DNA from: Leucosporidium creatinivorum
Taxonomy: Eukaryota > Basidiomycota > Microbotryomycetes > Leucosporidiales > Leucosporidiaceae
Direction: 5' to 3'
Assembly (NCBI GenBank): GCA_001600635.1
Contig: BCKL01000032.1
Coordinates: forward strand, 168,668-232,667
Length of the DNA stretch: 64,000 bases
The notes below the pieces were generated by a model that did no database searches, was not told the DNA's origin, and saw only the letters and a list, made by a program, of their open reading frames with translations. This document shows, piece by piece, positions 1 to 10,410 of the stretch (positions are counted from its first letter, which is position 1; every line of letters begins with the position of its first letter). Position numbers and translations under genes: made by a program.

Positions 1-175
1 ACGATATTCGGTCCCTAGTTGGGCAAGGTTACCCATTACCTCGCCGGCTGGATCCGAGCTCGCTGCCCCGGCGGCTTTCGGCTCATGAGTCGTTTTGTGA
101 AGGACGAGTTAGGTAGTTTGCCGTAGTCACTCTGCCAATTCACAACCTACATAAAAAAACGACGCGCAATTATTC
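1..175. other. Window edge, no gene seen
   Basis: No convincing reading frame or RNA gene is visible before the tRNA. A short A-rich run (about 151-158) lies just upstream of the tRNA start, as is common in tRNA 5' flanks. Confidence 0.5.
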
Positions 176-247
176 GGATCTATAGTGTAGCGGTTATCAT
201 CCAGGTTTTCCATACCTGGGACGGGGGTTCGACTCTCCCTGGATTCA
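176..247 (+). tRNA. tRNA-Gly (anticodon UCC)
   Basis: A full cloverleaf folds without an intron. The acceptor stem pairs 176-182 with 240-246, including two G-U pairs, and A247 is the discriminator. The D-arm contains GTGTAGCGGTTATC. The anticodon stem CAGGT/ACCTG encloses the loop TTTCCAT, with anticodon TCC at 209-211, which reads GGA glycine codons. The T-arm has the loop TTCGACT. Box A- and box B-like sequences (GTGTAGCGG and GGGTTCGAC) are present. CCA is not encoded, as expected for a eukaryotic nuclear tRNA. Confidence 0.93.
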
Positions 248-1024
248 CTTTTTGCCACCTGTAGCTGCCGGGCGAGCTCCCTGTGGCTTCTGGGGTCGGT
301 AGAGCAGCTCAGGGCCGTGATTTACCTTTTTGCCGTGCTACGCTCACTGTAAGCTATCAGAGCAGCTCGGACTCTGCCAGAATTCAAGCGCATACTTCAA
401 TGCACACCCCAGTACTCTCAGCGAGCAGCTACGACCACAGGAAGCCGAGACAAGTGCATCGGCGTTGCCAGGGACCGCCCCGCCGAGCTGGGGTAAGTGA
501 TCGCAAGAGCTCGAGAAGACTGCAGGCGAGCAGGCGAGTTACTTCGGATGATTTCCGTTAACACGTTTGGCCGTCTACGGCTCGCTCAAATCATACAGGA
601 GAGGCGAGAGAAGCAACGGCGAGACTCACGCTCTCGCCGAGCCCACGATGGCGATTAACAGACGACGCGAAGACTGGGGGACGCGGTCTGACCCGTTGAA
701 AGCTCATTATGCACTGCTGGCTCTCATTGGCCACATAAAGGCGTCGTTATAAGGCCTTGCGGGCTCAGCGAAAGAAGACGAGCAGAAGCGCAGGCGCGGA
801 CTAGGCGATTCTGTAAGCCGAGAGTGCTCGTACTACGTTAAATTGTTCCCAGGGAGTATAGATCTTGAAGTCTGGAAGCTCTTCGACTCGCGGTACAGCC
901 CCCTCGAGGGTATCCAGCTCGGCGCTCGGCGCTCGCTCTACTCAATAGTTGAGATTGGTTCAAGAGCTTCGCAGTCTCGGCAGCTCAGCCGGAGCGAGTA
1001 TCTCAAGAGTGTCCAATGCACGAT
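248..1024. other. Intergenic, no supported gene
   Basis: Only short, low-quality frames occur here (for example 283-561 and 567-752). Neither has recognisable domains or the C-ending codon style of the real genes. The right end is probably 3' flank of the convergent F-box-like gene. Confidence 0.5.
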
Positions 1025-3433
1025 CTACGACGCCCTCGTCGCCCGCACCGCCTTCATCCCCGGCGCCGCCTTCCTAACAAAGTCCACTCCCTCCCTATGC
1101 AAGTTGACCGACACATACACCTGCACCTTCTCACTCATATTATCATCCGCCTGAGGCATGATCTGCCTCACCTTCTTCTCCCACTCGACCCATTCCTCGC
1201 GCGACCGAGCCTCCATCTTGACCGACCAATCGAGCTCCTCGAGAGGAGTGCGAGCGCGCAGAAGAGCCTCGACGAGGTGAGGTGCGAAGAGGCTGTCGTT
1301 GCTGGAATCCCAGTCGACGAGACGAAGATGGCGGAGGGAAGAGCAGCGAGAGAGGGCGTAGAGGAGGGAGGGCTCGGCGGTCGGCGGGTGGTCGAAGATG
1401 GAGGGGTCGAAAGAGGAGGAAGCAGCGGATCCGACGCGGTCGACCGAGGGGAGGGATCGGTGAAAGGCGAGCGAAGCCTGCTGCTGCTCCTCGCGAACCT
1501 GCTCGACGGGAATGGCATTCGGCCCTACCCAGCGCTCCCAGAGCTTGAACGAGAGAAGGCGCTGCTCCTCGCTACGCTCGTACGCCCTCTGACCAGCGGG
1601 CGTATCTGAGCGTCGAGCCATCTTCTCCGCCGAGAGGACTTGATGCCTTGCGTCGTAGTGAGGGCCGAAGGGCGAAAAGTCTCGGATTTGCTCGTTGGTG
1701 AAGGTGATCTCTTCCTCCTCAGCTGCGAGATCGACGTCTACATCGCCGGGGGCGCCAGACGTTGTTTGATACGAACGGGAGGGCGTAGGACTGGTCGAGC
1801 CGCCGTTGACGGAGTTGAGCTTGAGGGTGACGAGGGTGGAGGAGCTGGCGAGAATAGTAGCGTTGATGGACGGCCATGAGAAGCCGTCGACTCGGCTGAA
1901 ATTGAGCGAGGTGAGGGCTTGGGGCGAGGCGCCGACGAAGCGAAGGAGGTCGGCGGAGGTGTAAGGGGCGTCCTGTACTGGTTGCGGGGGTGCCGCGGCG
2001 TTTAATAGCGAAGAAGAGCTTGTAGACCTCCTCCGGTTCTCTCCCTGCTCCCACCCCACCTGCTCCATCTCGAGCTCTTGCAGGCTCCGGCAGCTCGCCG
2101 CTTGCGTCGACACTCGCTCCTCCATTGACGCCCGCTCCTCGATCCGAGCACCGACTAGCGTACAGGCGCGCAGATTGAGCGACCTAATGCTGCCGGGGGC
2201 GTCCGCGAGACCGAGCCCGTCCGTTCGAAGGGAAAGACGGCAGAGTGGCTGCTCGAGAGCGACGCCGAGACTACGAGCCATGGGATTGTCGTCGCGAGAA
2301 GGGTTGGTGATGAGGGTCTTGGCGGTGGAGGAGAGGGAGAGAGCCGGTAGAAGGGCGGAAGAGGTGGAGTAGATGGCGGGATCGGCGAAGGTGAGGTTTG
2401 GGACTGCGGAGAGTAGGCCGAGCAGGCTGCGAGCAAAGGTGGGCGAGAGCTTGGGAGCGGGGAGAGCATGAGAGGGAGGCGTCATGCTGGTAGTAGACAA
2501 GGGATCCGAGTCGGCCCGGTGAGATGGCGAGGTGTCGACGACTCCGTCGAACGGCCAAGAGCTGAAGGTGCGTTGGAGGTGGGTTCTAAGCTCATCTTGC
2601 TCTTCCTCCGAGAGGCCGTCAACTGTGGTGGCCGCCTGGAACCATCCCTGCCTCCTAACCTCCTCCACTTCCACAGCTGAAGCCTGCTTGCCCAGCTTCA
2701 ACCGAATGTCCTCCTCCCACGCTTGCTTCCCCTCCCTTCCACCTCCCTGCCTACCCATCTCGCCTCCTCCTGCCCAGAACCACTCGTTCGGCTGGTTGTC
2801 CTCCTCCTGGCGACGAGCACTCATCCTAGCCTGAATGAAGGGAACCTCCCGAAGGACGGCGTCGAGATCGCCGAGGCCGATGGAGAGGGTGTCAATGTGC
2901 TGAGCGAGCTGCGGACTCATCTCGAGTACTTTGAGAAGCCGCAAGGCTCGGAGGGGAGTGTCGAGGTCGACTCGGTGGAAGAGGAGGGAGCGGGCTGGGG
3001 TGAGGAAGGCCGAGGTGACGAGAGCGGCCGAACGAAGGTCGGCGCGGCCGAGGAGAGGTTCGGAGAGAATCCGCCGAAGGAGGGGAGGGGTTTCAAAGAC
3101 TTTGAGGAGCGAAGGAGGAGCGAGAGGAGGTTGATGAGCGACCTCGACCTCGGCGTGCCAGCCTCGACGGAATGAGGCGAGCTGATGGTCGTCCACCTCT
3201 CCGCTGGGCGGCAGAGCAGCAGCAGCAGGAGAGTCCTCAGTATCGTCGTAGACGTAGTCAAAGTCGTCCTCGTCTCCATAGTCGAAGCCCTCGCTGTCCT
3301 CCCCGGCTTCCAGCTCGGGGTCGATCTTGATGGGTGAATCCTGTTCCATCTCGTCGTCCGAGAGAGCAATCACGTCGTCTACAGCGAGCTGCACGACTAG
3401 ATTGTCCAGCGCGCCGTCGTTGGAGCGAGTCAT
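1025..3433 (-). CDS. F-box/LRR-like protein, 802 aa, single exon
   Basis: One uninterrupted frame encodes 802 residues. The first ~80 residues are strongly acidic (runs of D/E with DYGDEDDFDYVYDD). Residues ~115-157 (PPLLRRILSEPLLGRADLRSAALVTSAF...) look like a divergent F-box, followed by Leu-rich segments (SRSLQELEMEQV, LTSLNFSRVDGF, LRHLRLVDWD) typical of the solenoid in fungal F-box proteins. Family knowledge suggests substrate selection in an SCF ubiquitin ligase. No exact orthologue is recognised. It lacks the PTLPPEL-type start and the leader seen in the other F-box genes of this window, so it belongs to a different subfamily. Long antisense frames inside it are shadows of its biased codons. 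Confidence 0.7.
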   Translation of the reverse strand: MTRSNDGALDNLVVQLAVDDVIALSDDEMEQDSPIKIDPELEAGEDSEGFDYGDEDDFDYVYDDTEDSPAAAALPPSGEVDDHQLASFRRGWHAEVEVAHQPPLAPPSLLKVFETPPLLRRILSEPLLGRADLRSAALVTSAFLTPARSLLFHRVDLDTPLRALRLLKVLEMSPQLAQHIDTLSIGLGDLDAVLREVPFIQARMSARRQEEDNQPNEWFWAGGGEMGRQGGGREGKQAWEEDIRLKLGKQASAVEVEEVRRQGWFQAATTVDGLSEEEQDELRTHLQRTFSSWPFDGVVDTSPSHRADSDPLSTTSMTPPSHALPAPKLSPTFARSLLGLLSAVPNLTFADPAIYSTSSALLPALSLSSTAKTLITNPSRDDNPMARSLGVALEQPLCRLSLRTDGLGLADAPGSIRSLNLRACTLVGARIEERASMEERVSTQAASCRSLQELEMEQVGWEQGENRRRSTSSSSLLNAAAPPQPVQDAPYTSADLLRFVGASPQALTSLNFSRVDGFSWPSINATILASSSTLVTLKLNSVNGGSTSPTPSRSYQTTSGAPGDVDVDLAAEEEEITFTNEQIRDFSPFGPHYDARHQVLSAEKMARRSDTPAGQRAYERSEEQRLLSFKLWERWVGPNAIPVEQVREEQQQASLAFHRSLPSVDRVGSAASSSFDPSIFDHPPTAEPSLLYALSRCSSLRHLRLVDWDSSNDSLFAPHLVEALLRARTPLEELDWSVKMEARSREEWVEWEKKVRQIMPQADDNMSEKVQVYVSVNLHREGVDFVRKAAPGMKAVRATRAS

Positions 3434-3771
3434 GGCGAGGAGGGAGGTCTAAGTGGGGCGAGGGTCAACACGCGGCGCGAGAAGGAAGGTGCAGCAGGGC
3501 TTACGAGTGAGGAGTGCACTGCAGTTGATACACGGGTACTTTCAAGGCTGGTGGTGCTGTGCGAGTAGACGAGGGAATGGCAGGAGCGCAAGAGCCTCGG
3601 GGCATTTCGTCTGCCCTCTGAGCGTCGAGTCAGAGCTGAGAGGCTCTGGGAGGCTTCATTCGGCTCTCCGTGACTCGGTCTGAGCTTGCACACTAGTACT
3701 GATTGCTGAATAACTCCAAGCTACCGAAGGTCCCTCTTCTCCGACTCCTTGACCTGCGCCGAACTCTCACC
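3434..3771. other. Short intergenic region
   Basis: This lies between the start of the F-box-like gene and the stop of the flavoprotein gene, both on the minus strand. No gene is seen; it should hold the promoter of the F-box-like gene and the terminator of the flavoprotein gene. Confidence 0.5.
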
Positions 3772-6421
3772 TCAGGCCTCCTGCTCTTGCAGCATGGCAT
3801 AATAATTGTTCTCTCCACCCGAGCGAGACTCTTTCTGCTCCTGTCTCGTCCATGCATTGTCCTCTCCCACCTCCTGCAGCTCCCCATCGAGCAGCCCGAG
3901 TGCGCCGAGACGGTAGGCCACTCGTTCGGCGCCGTGACGAGTGCCCGAGAGGTTGAGGGCGTCGGGCCCGAGCTGAAGTTAGAGAACAGGTCAGCTAAAG
4001 TACGAGGAGAGGTGTAGCAGAGAAAGCGCACCTCAAGCATGGCGTACGCGCCCATGACGAAGGCGGGCAGCTCCTCGCTCCACTGAAGGTCGCGCGTGAG
4101 GACAGGCAGGCCCTTGACGAGCTCAATGGGATGGCTCTCGAGCAACGGTTTGACGCAGTCCATCTCTGTTGATCGGCGATGAGAGAAAAAGATCAGCTTG
4201 ACCCTTTTCACGAGTCGCCGAGAGACAACCGAAGCGAGAACTCACCAGCAAAGTCGAGCTTGCTACCAGTCGAGCACACAAGGTAGTCGACTTGCTCAAT
4301 CCGCTCCTTGACCGGCTCCCTCGGCGCTGCCCTCGCCCCATCCGACGGGACCTTGCCCTCCGGGAGCATCGTCTCCACCTCGAGATCCCAAAGGCGCGTA
4401 TCGGGATCGTAGCGAGCGTTTGTGAGCTGAGTGAAGGTCTTGAGCTCAACGCGAGAAGCCTTGACGTGAGATTTGAGGATGTGGAGGTATTGCGGGTTGA
4501 CCCTGCGAAGGTGAAAGACGGTCAGCGCCCAAGCGACAGAGAGGGCGAGAGAAAGGATCCTCACGAGCCGCCGTTGCGAGCTTGAGTAATGATGTCGTGG
4601 CGAGCATAACGGCAGTCTTCTTGCCAGAAGGCGGCCTTCTCCAAGTTATTGTACTTCGACACCCATTCGAGGTCAAAGTCGACTGCCAGACGAGGAGCGG
4701 ATCAGCAAGAGCGCTGGGGAAGGGAGAGCAAGCTGAGACGTACAGTGCTTGACCTTGACCTGACCACGGCAGACAAGTATAACGCGAGTCGCACCTCGCT
4801 TGACTGCAAGATCCGTGATCTGCGCCGAGGTGAGCCTGAGGGGGCAAGCGGGCGTCAGCTTCCGCTGCGCGCCGCGAGGCCAAGTGCAGAGCAACTCACC
4901 CTCCACCGATGACGACGATCGTGACCTTCTTACGCTCTCCAATCTTGGTCCGCACTCGCCTCGACAGGAAGGTGAAGCCGTCGAGCGCGAAGGCCGCCGA
5001 ATGGCACCACGCCTCGCCGAGCACCTCTCTTCTCCTCCAAGCTGCCTTCGGATCCTCCCCCTCCGAGACCTTTGACGTCTCGCCAGCTGCCGCGAGCGCA
5101 TCCTTGACGACTTGAGGTACGTTCGGTTTGCTGGAAGGGCCGACGGCGAAGACGACGGCTTTGGCGCCGAGCACCTCCTCCGAGCCATCGGAGTTGGTGG
5201 ACTCGACGCGGAAGCCGTCCATCATCTCCTCGCCTTGGACGTGGAGAGGCCCGTAGGAGACGGAGGTGACGGTCGCATGGGTGACGAGGGAGGAGAGGTC
5301 GTAGCGATTGACGAGCTCCTCGTCGACGAAGGAGCGGAAGAGGGAGGTCGAGGGGCGGTAATAGTCCTGCAGAGAGGGAGTGAGAGATATGAGATCTGCG
5401 GTAGCCAGCGGCTAGGATGGAAAACGCACCTGCCGCTCGCGCTCGTTGATGGTGTGCGCTCGGCCGGTGCGAGATGGCCTGCGAAAAGTAGAGACGGTAA
5501 GCTACGTTCGCGAGCAAGGCCACGAGAGCCGCCTACTTCTTCTTGCGCTGGTACTTGCTACGCTCGGCGCCGACAACTCCGTCGATGGGTTTGAGCTCGT
5601 TCTCCTGCTCGGCGATGATGGAAAGCGTCGTCAGCATTCGCCTCGCAGGTAAAGAAGTACCAGGCAACGCGACAGCGATGCCAGGGCTCAAGCTCGTCCA
5701 AGCGATTCGAACTCACCCGTCCTGATCTCATGGCGAAGGCGACCAGCGCATCGGCGTCTGAAGGCTGCGGATGGAACAGCATCGGACTTCGGAGATGCTC
5801 CAATCGCAGCTTGCTGAAGAAGGCGTCCCATCTCCCCATAAAACCCGCCTTGGAGCTATCTAGCACCCTCATCAGCCTCCGATCCACCGCCTCCTTCTCC
5901 TCGGGCTGCACCAACTTCCTCGCCGTCCAATGCCCCTTGACCGTCTTCCTCTTCATCCTATCCTTCTCATTCTTCTCCCGCCGAAGCCAGCTTAGGCGAG
6001 CGTGCTCCAGGTCGGTGTATAAAGCTGCTGGGCGCGTTTCGGAGAGGCGAGCGGCGAGGGCGAGGGAGTGAGGCCCGGCGCCAATGATGACGAGGGGTTG
6101 GAAGGAGGCGGAGGGAAGGGCGGTGGGAAGAGACTTTGCGGAGGTGGGAGGCCGAGAGGAAGGAGTGGGAAGGACGTCGGGAAGAGCTTTGAGGGAGAGC
6201 TTCGGCGCTGAGGGGCAGCAGGTCTCGCAGCATGAGTCGACCGTTGAGGTCGAGTCGGAGGAGGAGATGGACGAGACCGAGGGTGAGGGTGAGGATGAGA
6301 GAGGGGGTGAGATGGTGGAAGCGCTGTCGTGTGAATCCGATGAGAGCGAGAGGCGAGGGATTTGAGCTGGGACCGAGGAGGCGGGGATGAGGATGGGTTG
6401 GGAGGGCTGTTGCTGATTCAT
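3772..6421 (-). CDS. FAD/NAD(P)-binding flavoprotein, monooxygenase-like
   Basis: A multi-exon gene. Exon 1 (6421-5717) carries a Ser/Pro-rich N-terminus and then LVIIGAGPHSLALAARL, a GxGxxS FAD-binding fold, followed by GRWDAFFSKLRLEHLRSPMLFHP. Later exons give PSRTGRAHTINERERQ...YYRPSTSLFRSFVDEELVNRYDL and a second dinucleotide site, VTIVVIGGG|LTSAQITDLAV, split by an intron at about 4900. The C-terminus ends ...NNYYAMLQEQEA at 3772. This layout is that of flavin monooxygenase-like proteins related to lysine/ornithine N-hydroxylases and OSGIN-type proteins; the substrate is unknown. There is no siderophore synthetase nearby, so a siderophore role is not supported. The start at 6421 is favoured because a 97-nt 5'UTR intron (6436-6532) ends just upstream of it. 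Confidence 0.72.
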
Positions 6422-6826
6422 GGCGGTGATGAATGCTGCAAGTGTTGAAGAGGGATGATGATGGGGCGGGAGGGCGTGAGATGGCAGATAAGATGGCGTT
6501 AGCTCGCGACCGGCGTCGACCCTGCCAGTCACCTGGCGAGGTCCTCGGCGGGCTCGGCGGTCGTGGTCGTGACCGGCCTGCAGCGCGTCGAGGCGCATCA
6601 ATATCCTAGCTCATCGAGTCGGCGGAACCTTGCAGCTCTCGGCGGAGCGCGAGTGAAGGGCTTCCTCGGCGAGGAGGGGAGGACGAGGCATGCAGGGATA
6701 GATTGCGAGTTTGGGTATCGTGAGGGTGAAGGGGTATGTTCTGTACGCAGTTACGAGGTCAGCGCTCCTCGACAATAGCCTGAGTTGCAGACAATCCGAG
6801 CGCCGAGCACGCACCTCTGCGAAGCG
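6422..6826 (-). other. Spliced leader of the flavoprotein gene and GNA1 3' flank
   Basis: Read on the minus strand, this gap holds two good intron-like segments. One is at 6741-6814 (donor GTGCGT, branch GCTGAC, acceptor TACAG) and one at 6436-6532 (donor GTGACT, branch GCTAAC, acceptor TTGCAG). The second lies in the flavoprotein 5'UTR. The first begins only 12 nt past the GNA1 stop. It is either a 3'UTR intron of GNA1 or the first intron of an overlapping flavoprotein leader. No coding gene is seen. Confidence 0.5.
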
Positions 6827-7531
6827 CTACTTCTTGTAGCGAGCCATTTCGAAGCCCTTGTTCTCGTAGCTGTAGCAGAACAGGTCAAATCGATGTCATG
6901 ACCATCTGGAACCCCTACAACTCACCCACACTTGACGTAGAAAGCTGAAGAGCGAACGTTGCGTGAGCGTCGCTATCAAGTCGGGCTAGGGTACGGGAAG
7001 GCTCACCTTCGTTCTTGGGGTCACAGTCAAGGATAGTCTGGTACAGGAGAAGTCAGATCAGCTGCAACTCGGCTTTCCCGTCGACGTTTCGCTCACCTTG
7101 TACGCGCCAACGACCTCACTCAACGCCGTCAAGACCTCGATGATCTTCTTGCCGAGTCCCTTGCCCTGCATCGAGCTCGATACGGCAATGTCCTCAATGT
7201 GTCCAGTGAGCGCTGCGCCGCGAATGAACTTGCGCTCAATGAGGAGGGTTCCCGTCGCGACGAGCTGATCCGAAGAGCTGTCGACGACGACGACCGGGTA
7301 GTAGGTGCCCTTGAGCGCTACCATCTCGTGGAAGCGAGCCGTCCACGCTTCTTCGCCGATATCAGGCGCCTGAGTGAGGGTAGCGAGAAGAGCGAGATGC
7401 GAACGGCGATAGTCGGTCGAAGCGAGGGGGCGGAGGTGTAAGCCAGCCGGCAGAGTGGCCGAGAGAGTGGTAGGGATGAGTGTAGCATCAAATGCGAGCT
7501 GTAACGACGAGTCTGGTGCTGGGAGGGACAT
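6827..7531 (-). CDS. GNA1: Glucosamine-6-phosphate N-acetyltransferase
   Basis: A small GNAT-fold enzyme that acetylates glucosamine-6-phosphate with acetyl-CoA, on the way to UDP-GlcNAc for chitin, GPI anchors and N-glycans. Exon 1 (7531-7097) reaches the acetyl-CoA loop: GHIEDIAVSSSMQGKGLGKKIIEVL. The remaining exons are very short: 7037-7008 (TILDCDPKNE), a 19-nt microexon at 6944-6926 (FYVKCG), and a last exon ending YENKGFEMARYKK. The protein is about 165 aa, close to the usual fungal length. The motifs GTLLIERKFI, the IEDI strand and the C-terminal FYxKCGYxxKGxEMxxY are diagnostic. It is divergent from the F-box gene at 7932. Confidence 0.93.
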
Positions 7532-7931
7532 GGCTGACGAGATGCAGGAGAGAGACCTTTGAAAGCTACGCCCCGTCTCTTGTTCTCCTGCGCTAAACTC
7601 GAATCTGCGACCATCGCTCGCCGCTGCTGGTGAGTAGTCGCCTGTAGCCTATCTCGATATGGAGGCTCATCTTCACTATGCAGCTTGCTCTCCTGCTCGC
7701 CGCCAGAGGACAGCTCATTTCTGGGACACGCTTGACGGCGCTTGGGCCGCTCATTCTCGGTGAGTGATGCGAGAGAATTTGTTGGACTACATCTGAGCCA
7801 AGAGAGCTAATTTACGTCTCCTCCCAGACCTACACCCCCGCCGAACCTCTGACCTCTCCTTCTCCACCGCCATTCACCGAGCTCCTTCACCACACCACAC
7901 ATATCGCCCTCTGCCTCCCTCGTCCGTCACC
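7532..7931 (+). promoter_or_regulatory. Divergent promoter and spliced 5'UTR of the 7.9-kb F-box gene
   Basis: Between GNA1 (minus) and the F-box gene (plus), two intron-like segments can be read on the plus strand. One starts GTGAGTAGTCG near 7631 and ends CTATGCAG near 7681. The other starts GTGAGTGATG near 7759 and ends CTCCCAG near 7828. The F-box ATG follows about 100 nt later. This exon-intron-exon-intron layout mirrors the leaders of the other F-box genes here, although sequence similarity is weak. Confidence 0.45.
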
Positions 7932-9008
7932 ATGAAAATCTTCTCCCTCCCGACCGAGCTCCTCGGCGACATCTTCGACCGGGTTCTCGACTGTCAGCGT
8001 CCGTCGGCGCTGTCCCCACTCTGCCTCGTTTGCCGCGACTTCCTCCCCATCGTTCGCGCCAGGCTATACCACACGATCCGCATCAGTACTGTGGAGGATC
8101 CAACAACCGAAGCGCCACCCCATTTGAGCACGGAATCCCAACAGCGCCTGACGGTCCTCAGCCGTCAACCTCATCTCTCCCGCCTCGTTCGCTCCATCTC
8201 CCTCTACATGTGGGGAGGAGTCCCCGACCAATGCGTACTCAGTGTTTTGGAATCGCTGGCGCTAGCGTGCCCAGGCCTGCAATCCGTCGACATAGCAGCA
8301 GCGTCAGGCAAGGATCTCGAGGGCGCGCTCAGCCACGTCCGCCGGCTCAAGACCTTCAAGCTCATCGCGGGAATATGGGATGTGGACATCGTCGAAACCC
8401 TGCGACCCCATCTCGAGCTCACCTCGCTTATCCTGTACGGCTCAGAGCTCCCTTCCCCGGGCGAGCTCGGCGAACCCCCATCCTTCCAGCTGCATTCGCT
8501 GCACCTCAATGCGGCCTTCAATGTCCTCGCCACCCATCTCACTCATCACTCACGCCATTCGCTACGCACGCTCGATCTCGTACATCCTCCAGACGACTTC
8601 GACCTCTCATCTTTCACGGGCCTCAAGTCTCTCGCGATGGACCGCTTCTCTGTACAGTCGACTGAGGCGGTCGTCAAGTTCGCCGGTACAGCAACGTGTC
8701 TCAATACCCTCAGCATCGGCGCCTACCTTCCCGGAGTTGCTCTCGCCCTCGAGCAAGCCGACATACTTCGGCGCCTTCCTCCTGGCCTGCGACGTCTCCA
8801 ACGAGATCTCACATTCAACCCTTCCTACCTCCTTTCAGTCCTTCGCGACTCATCCTACCTCGTTCACTTGGAAGAGATGCATCTGACAAAGCTAGCGCCG
8901 ATGCCTGGAGATGGCCATCGGACGGTCAGCGAGGATGAGAAGGTGCCAGTGAGGGCTGCAGCGGCGGCGAGGGGCATCAAACTCTTCCGTTGGGGCAGGG
9001 CTTGGTAG
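7932..9008 (+). CDS. F-box protein, 358 aa, intact
   Basis: A single coding exon. The protein starts MKIFSLPTELLGDIFDRVLDCQRPSALSPLCLVCRDFLPIVRARLYHTI, a clear F-box (LPxELLxxIF...CLVCRxF...ARxxLYxxI) at residues ~5-50. Leu-rich segments follow (LSRLVRSISLYMWGG, LRTLDLVHPPDD, LNTLSIGAYLP). It ends with the RAAAAARGIKLFRWGRAW tail that is also seen, in variant form, in its paralogues (ARGIEIKWS, ARGIELVW). Such proteins recruit substrates to SCF E3 ligases; the target is unknown. It is the best preserved member of the 7.9-13.3 kb F-box cluster. Confidence 0.85.
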   Translation: MKIFSLPTELLGDIFDRVLDCQRPSALSPLCLVCRDFLPIVRARLYHTIRISTVEDPTTEAPPHLSTESQQRLTVLSRQPHLSRLVRSISLYMWGGVPDQCVLSVLESLALACPGLQSVDIAAASGKDLEGALSHVRRLKTFKLIAGIWDVDIVETLRPHLELTSLILYGSELPSPGELGEPPSFQLHSLHLNAAFNVLATHLTHHSRHSLRTLDLVHPPDDFDLSSFTGLKSLAMDRFSVQSTEAVVKFAGTATCLNTLSIGAYLPGVALALEQADILRRLPPGLRRLQRDLTFNPSYLLSVLRDSSYLVHLEEMHLTKLAPMPGDGHRTVSEDEKVPVRAAAAARGIKLFRWGRAW

Positions 9009-9267
9009 TGAGACTGTAAGCAGTAGTGGAAGCCGTGGCCACTAGGCCTGCCTCTTCCTTGCGAACGATGTCTTGCCTTCGCCGAGCCCTTCGAGCCCTC
9101 GGCTCTAACGAGGACAAGCCAGCTGGCGAGTAACCTGGCAGGGAGGTTCACTGCTCACTGAGAGCTCGAATACAGCGATAATACAAATGATAGAAAAGCG
9201 AATCAAGCGCGAGCGCAAGCCGACCGAGCCCTCTTCTCCTGTCTCCTCATCTCTCTCACATAGCCCA

Positions 9268-10410
9268 TCACTCGTAATCAGCCCACATCACGCTCACTCC
9301 TCTCGCCTCGGCCACTTGGTCAATGTCCCTCATCTCCTTCACCGTACGCTGCACACCGCCCGCTCCTCTCACACCTCCGCCGACGGTTTTGACGAGTTGG
9401 ATGAAGCGAAGGCTGGCCGCGACGGCGGGATCGCGAAGGGATTGGAGGATGTAGGCGCTGCTGATGGAGAGTCCTCCGACGTAGAGGTGCGAGACGGCGG
9501 GAGGGAGGTTGCCGAGGAGATCCCAGCTCTCCCAGCCCGAGATCTTGCCGCCCGCCGAGCCGTCGTCCATGAGCTGGACGACTTCAAGGCTAGGGCATTT
9601 GGCGAGGAGCTTGAGGTCGCGTTAGGCGTCCTTGGCGTAGCGCTTGCCGCTGTAGGCGTACCTCATCTCGCGAAGGGCTTTGAAGACCGAGAGGTTGATC
9701 TTAAAGTCGAGGTCGGGCGGGAGGTTGAGGGTTTGGAGGGAGCGGCGGGACGAGCGGGAGAGGAAGTCGAAGCTGTCCTCGGTGAGGCGGTGGTCGTCGA
9801 TATCGAGATGCTTGAGGTGGAAGGTAGGGCGCTTGCCCGCCGTCGCGGGGTCGAATCATTTGTCGATCGAGTCGAAGATGGCGAGGGACTCGAGCTTCTT
9901 CAGGCCGCCGAGACCTTCCGAGAATCCTCCTGGTCCCCAGACGACGTTGTCGGCGGTGAAGGAGCGTAGCTTCTTTCCTGACTCGATGAGCACGTCCTCA
10001 AAATCGGGAGGGTGGCATCCCGCCAGCTCGGAGATCTCGAGCGCCTCCGTCTTCTTGCACATAGTCTCGAGGAGGGCACTGATGAGGGCGGCCGCCTGGG
10101 AGCGTGGGACTTGGAGGAAGTCGAAGGAGATGCAGCGCACGAGGTCGCCGAGGTGAGGGTTCTCGCCGAGGGTGTCGAGGAGGGCGTCCGAGGACGGCGC
10201 GAGGGCGGGGAGGAAGGCGCGTACTTGATCGGGGTCTTGACTATCAGAGTCGCCACATCGGAAGAAGATGGTGTGGTAGAGGGCGGCGCGACCGAGGGGA
10301 AGGAATCGGCGGCAGGCGACGGCGACGTTGGCCAAGGTGGATGACTCGGCGGGGTCCAGCTCGTGCAGGATGCTCTTGATGATCTCGTCGGTGAGGGTAG
10401 CTTGAGACAT
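9268..10410 (-). pseudogene. F-box gene with two in-frame stop codons
   Basis: Starts MSQATLTDEIIKSILHELDPAESSTLANVAVACRRFLPLGRAALYHTIFF, an F-box in the first 50 residues, then the HLGDLVRCISF and Leu-rich segments seen in paralogues. The same frame runs from 10410 to 9268 and ends with the family tail ARGVSVMWADYE. It is interrupted by TGA at 9858-9856 (after FDSIDK) and TAA at 9624-9622 (after GKRYAKDA). No frameshift is needed, so decay is recent, or the two stops are sequencing errors. An upstream in-frame ATG at 10527 exists, but the F-box lies close to the start chosen here, as in relatives. Confidence 0.75.

Noticed and set aside
1-160. Possible rRNA or 5S fragment at the window start
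   Set aside because: No match to remembered 5S, 5.8S, 18S or 28S motifs, and no Pol III 5S internal control region.
3772-6421. Siderophore ornithine hydroxylase (SidA) call
   Set aside because: The fold is related, but SidA-specific motifs and any neighbouring NRPS or transporter are missing, so only a general flavoprotein call is made.
9187-9969. 260-codon plus-strand frame
   Set aside because: Antisense to the F-box pseudogene; charged low-complexity sequence with no domain.
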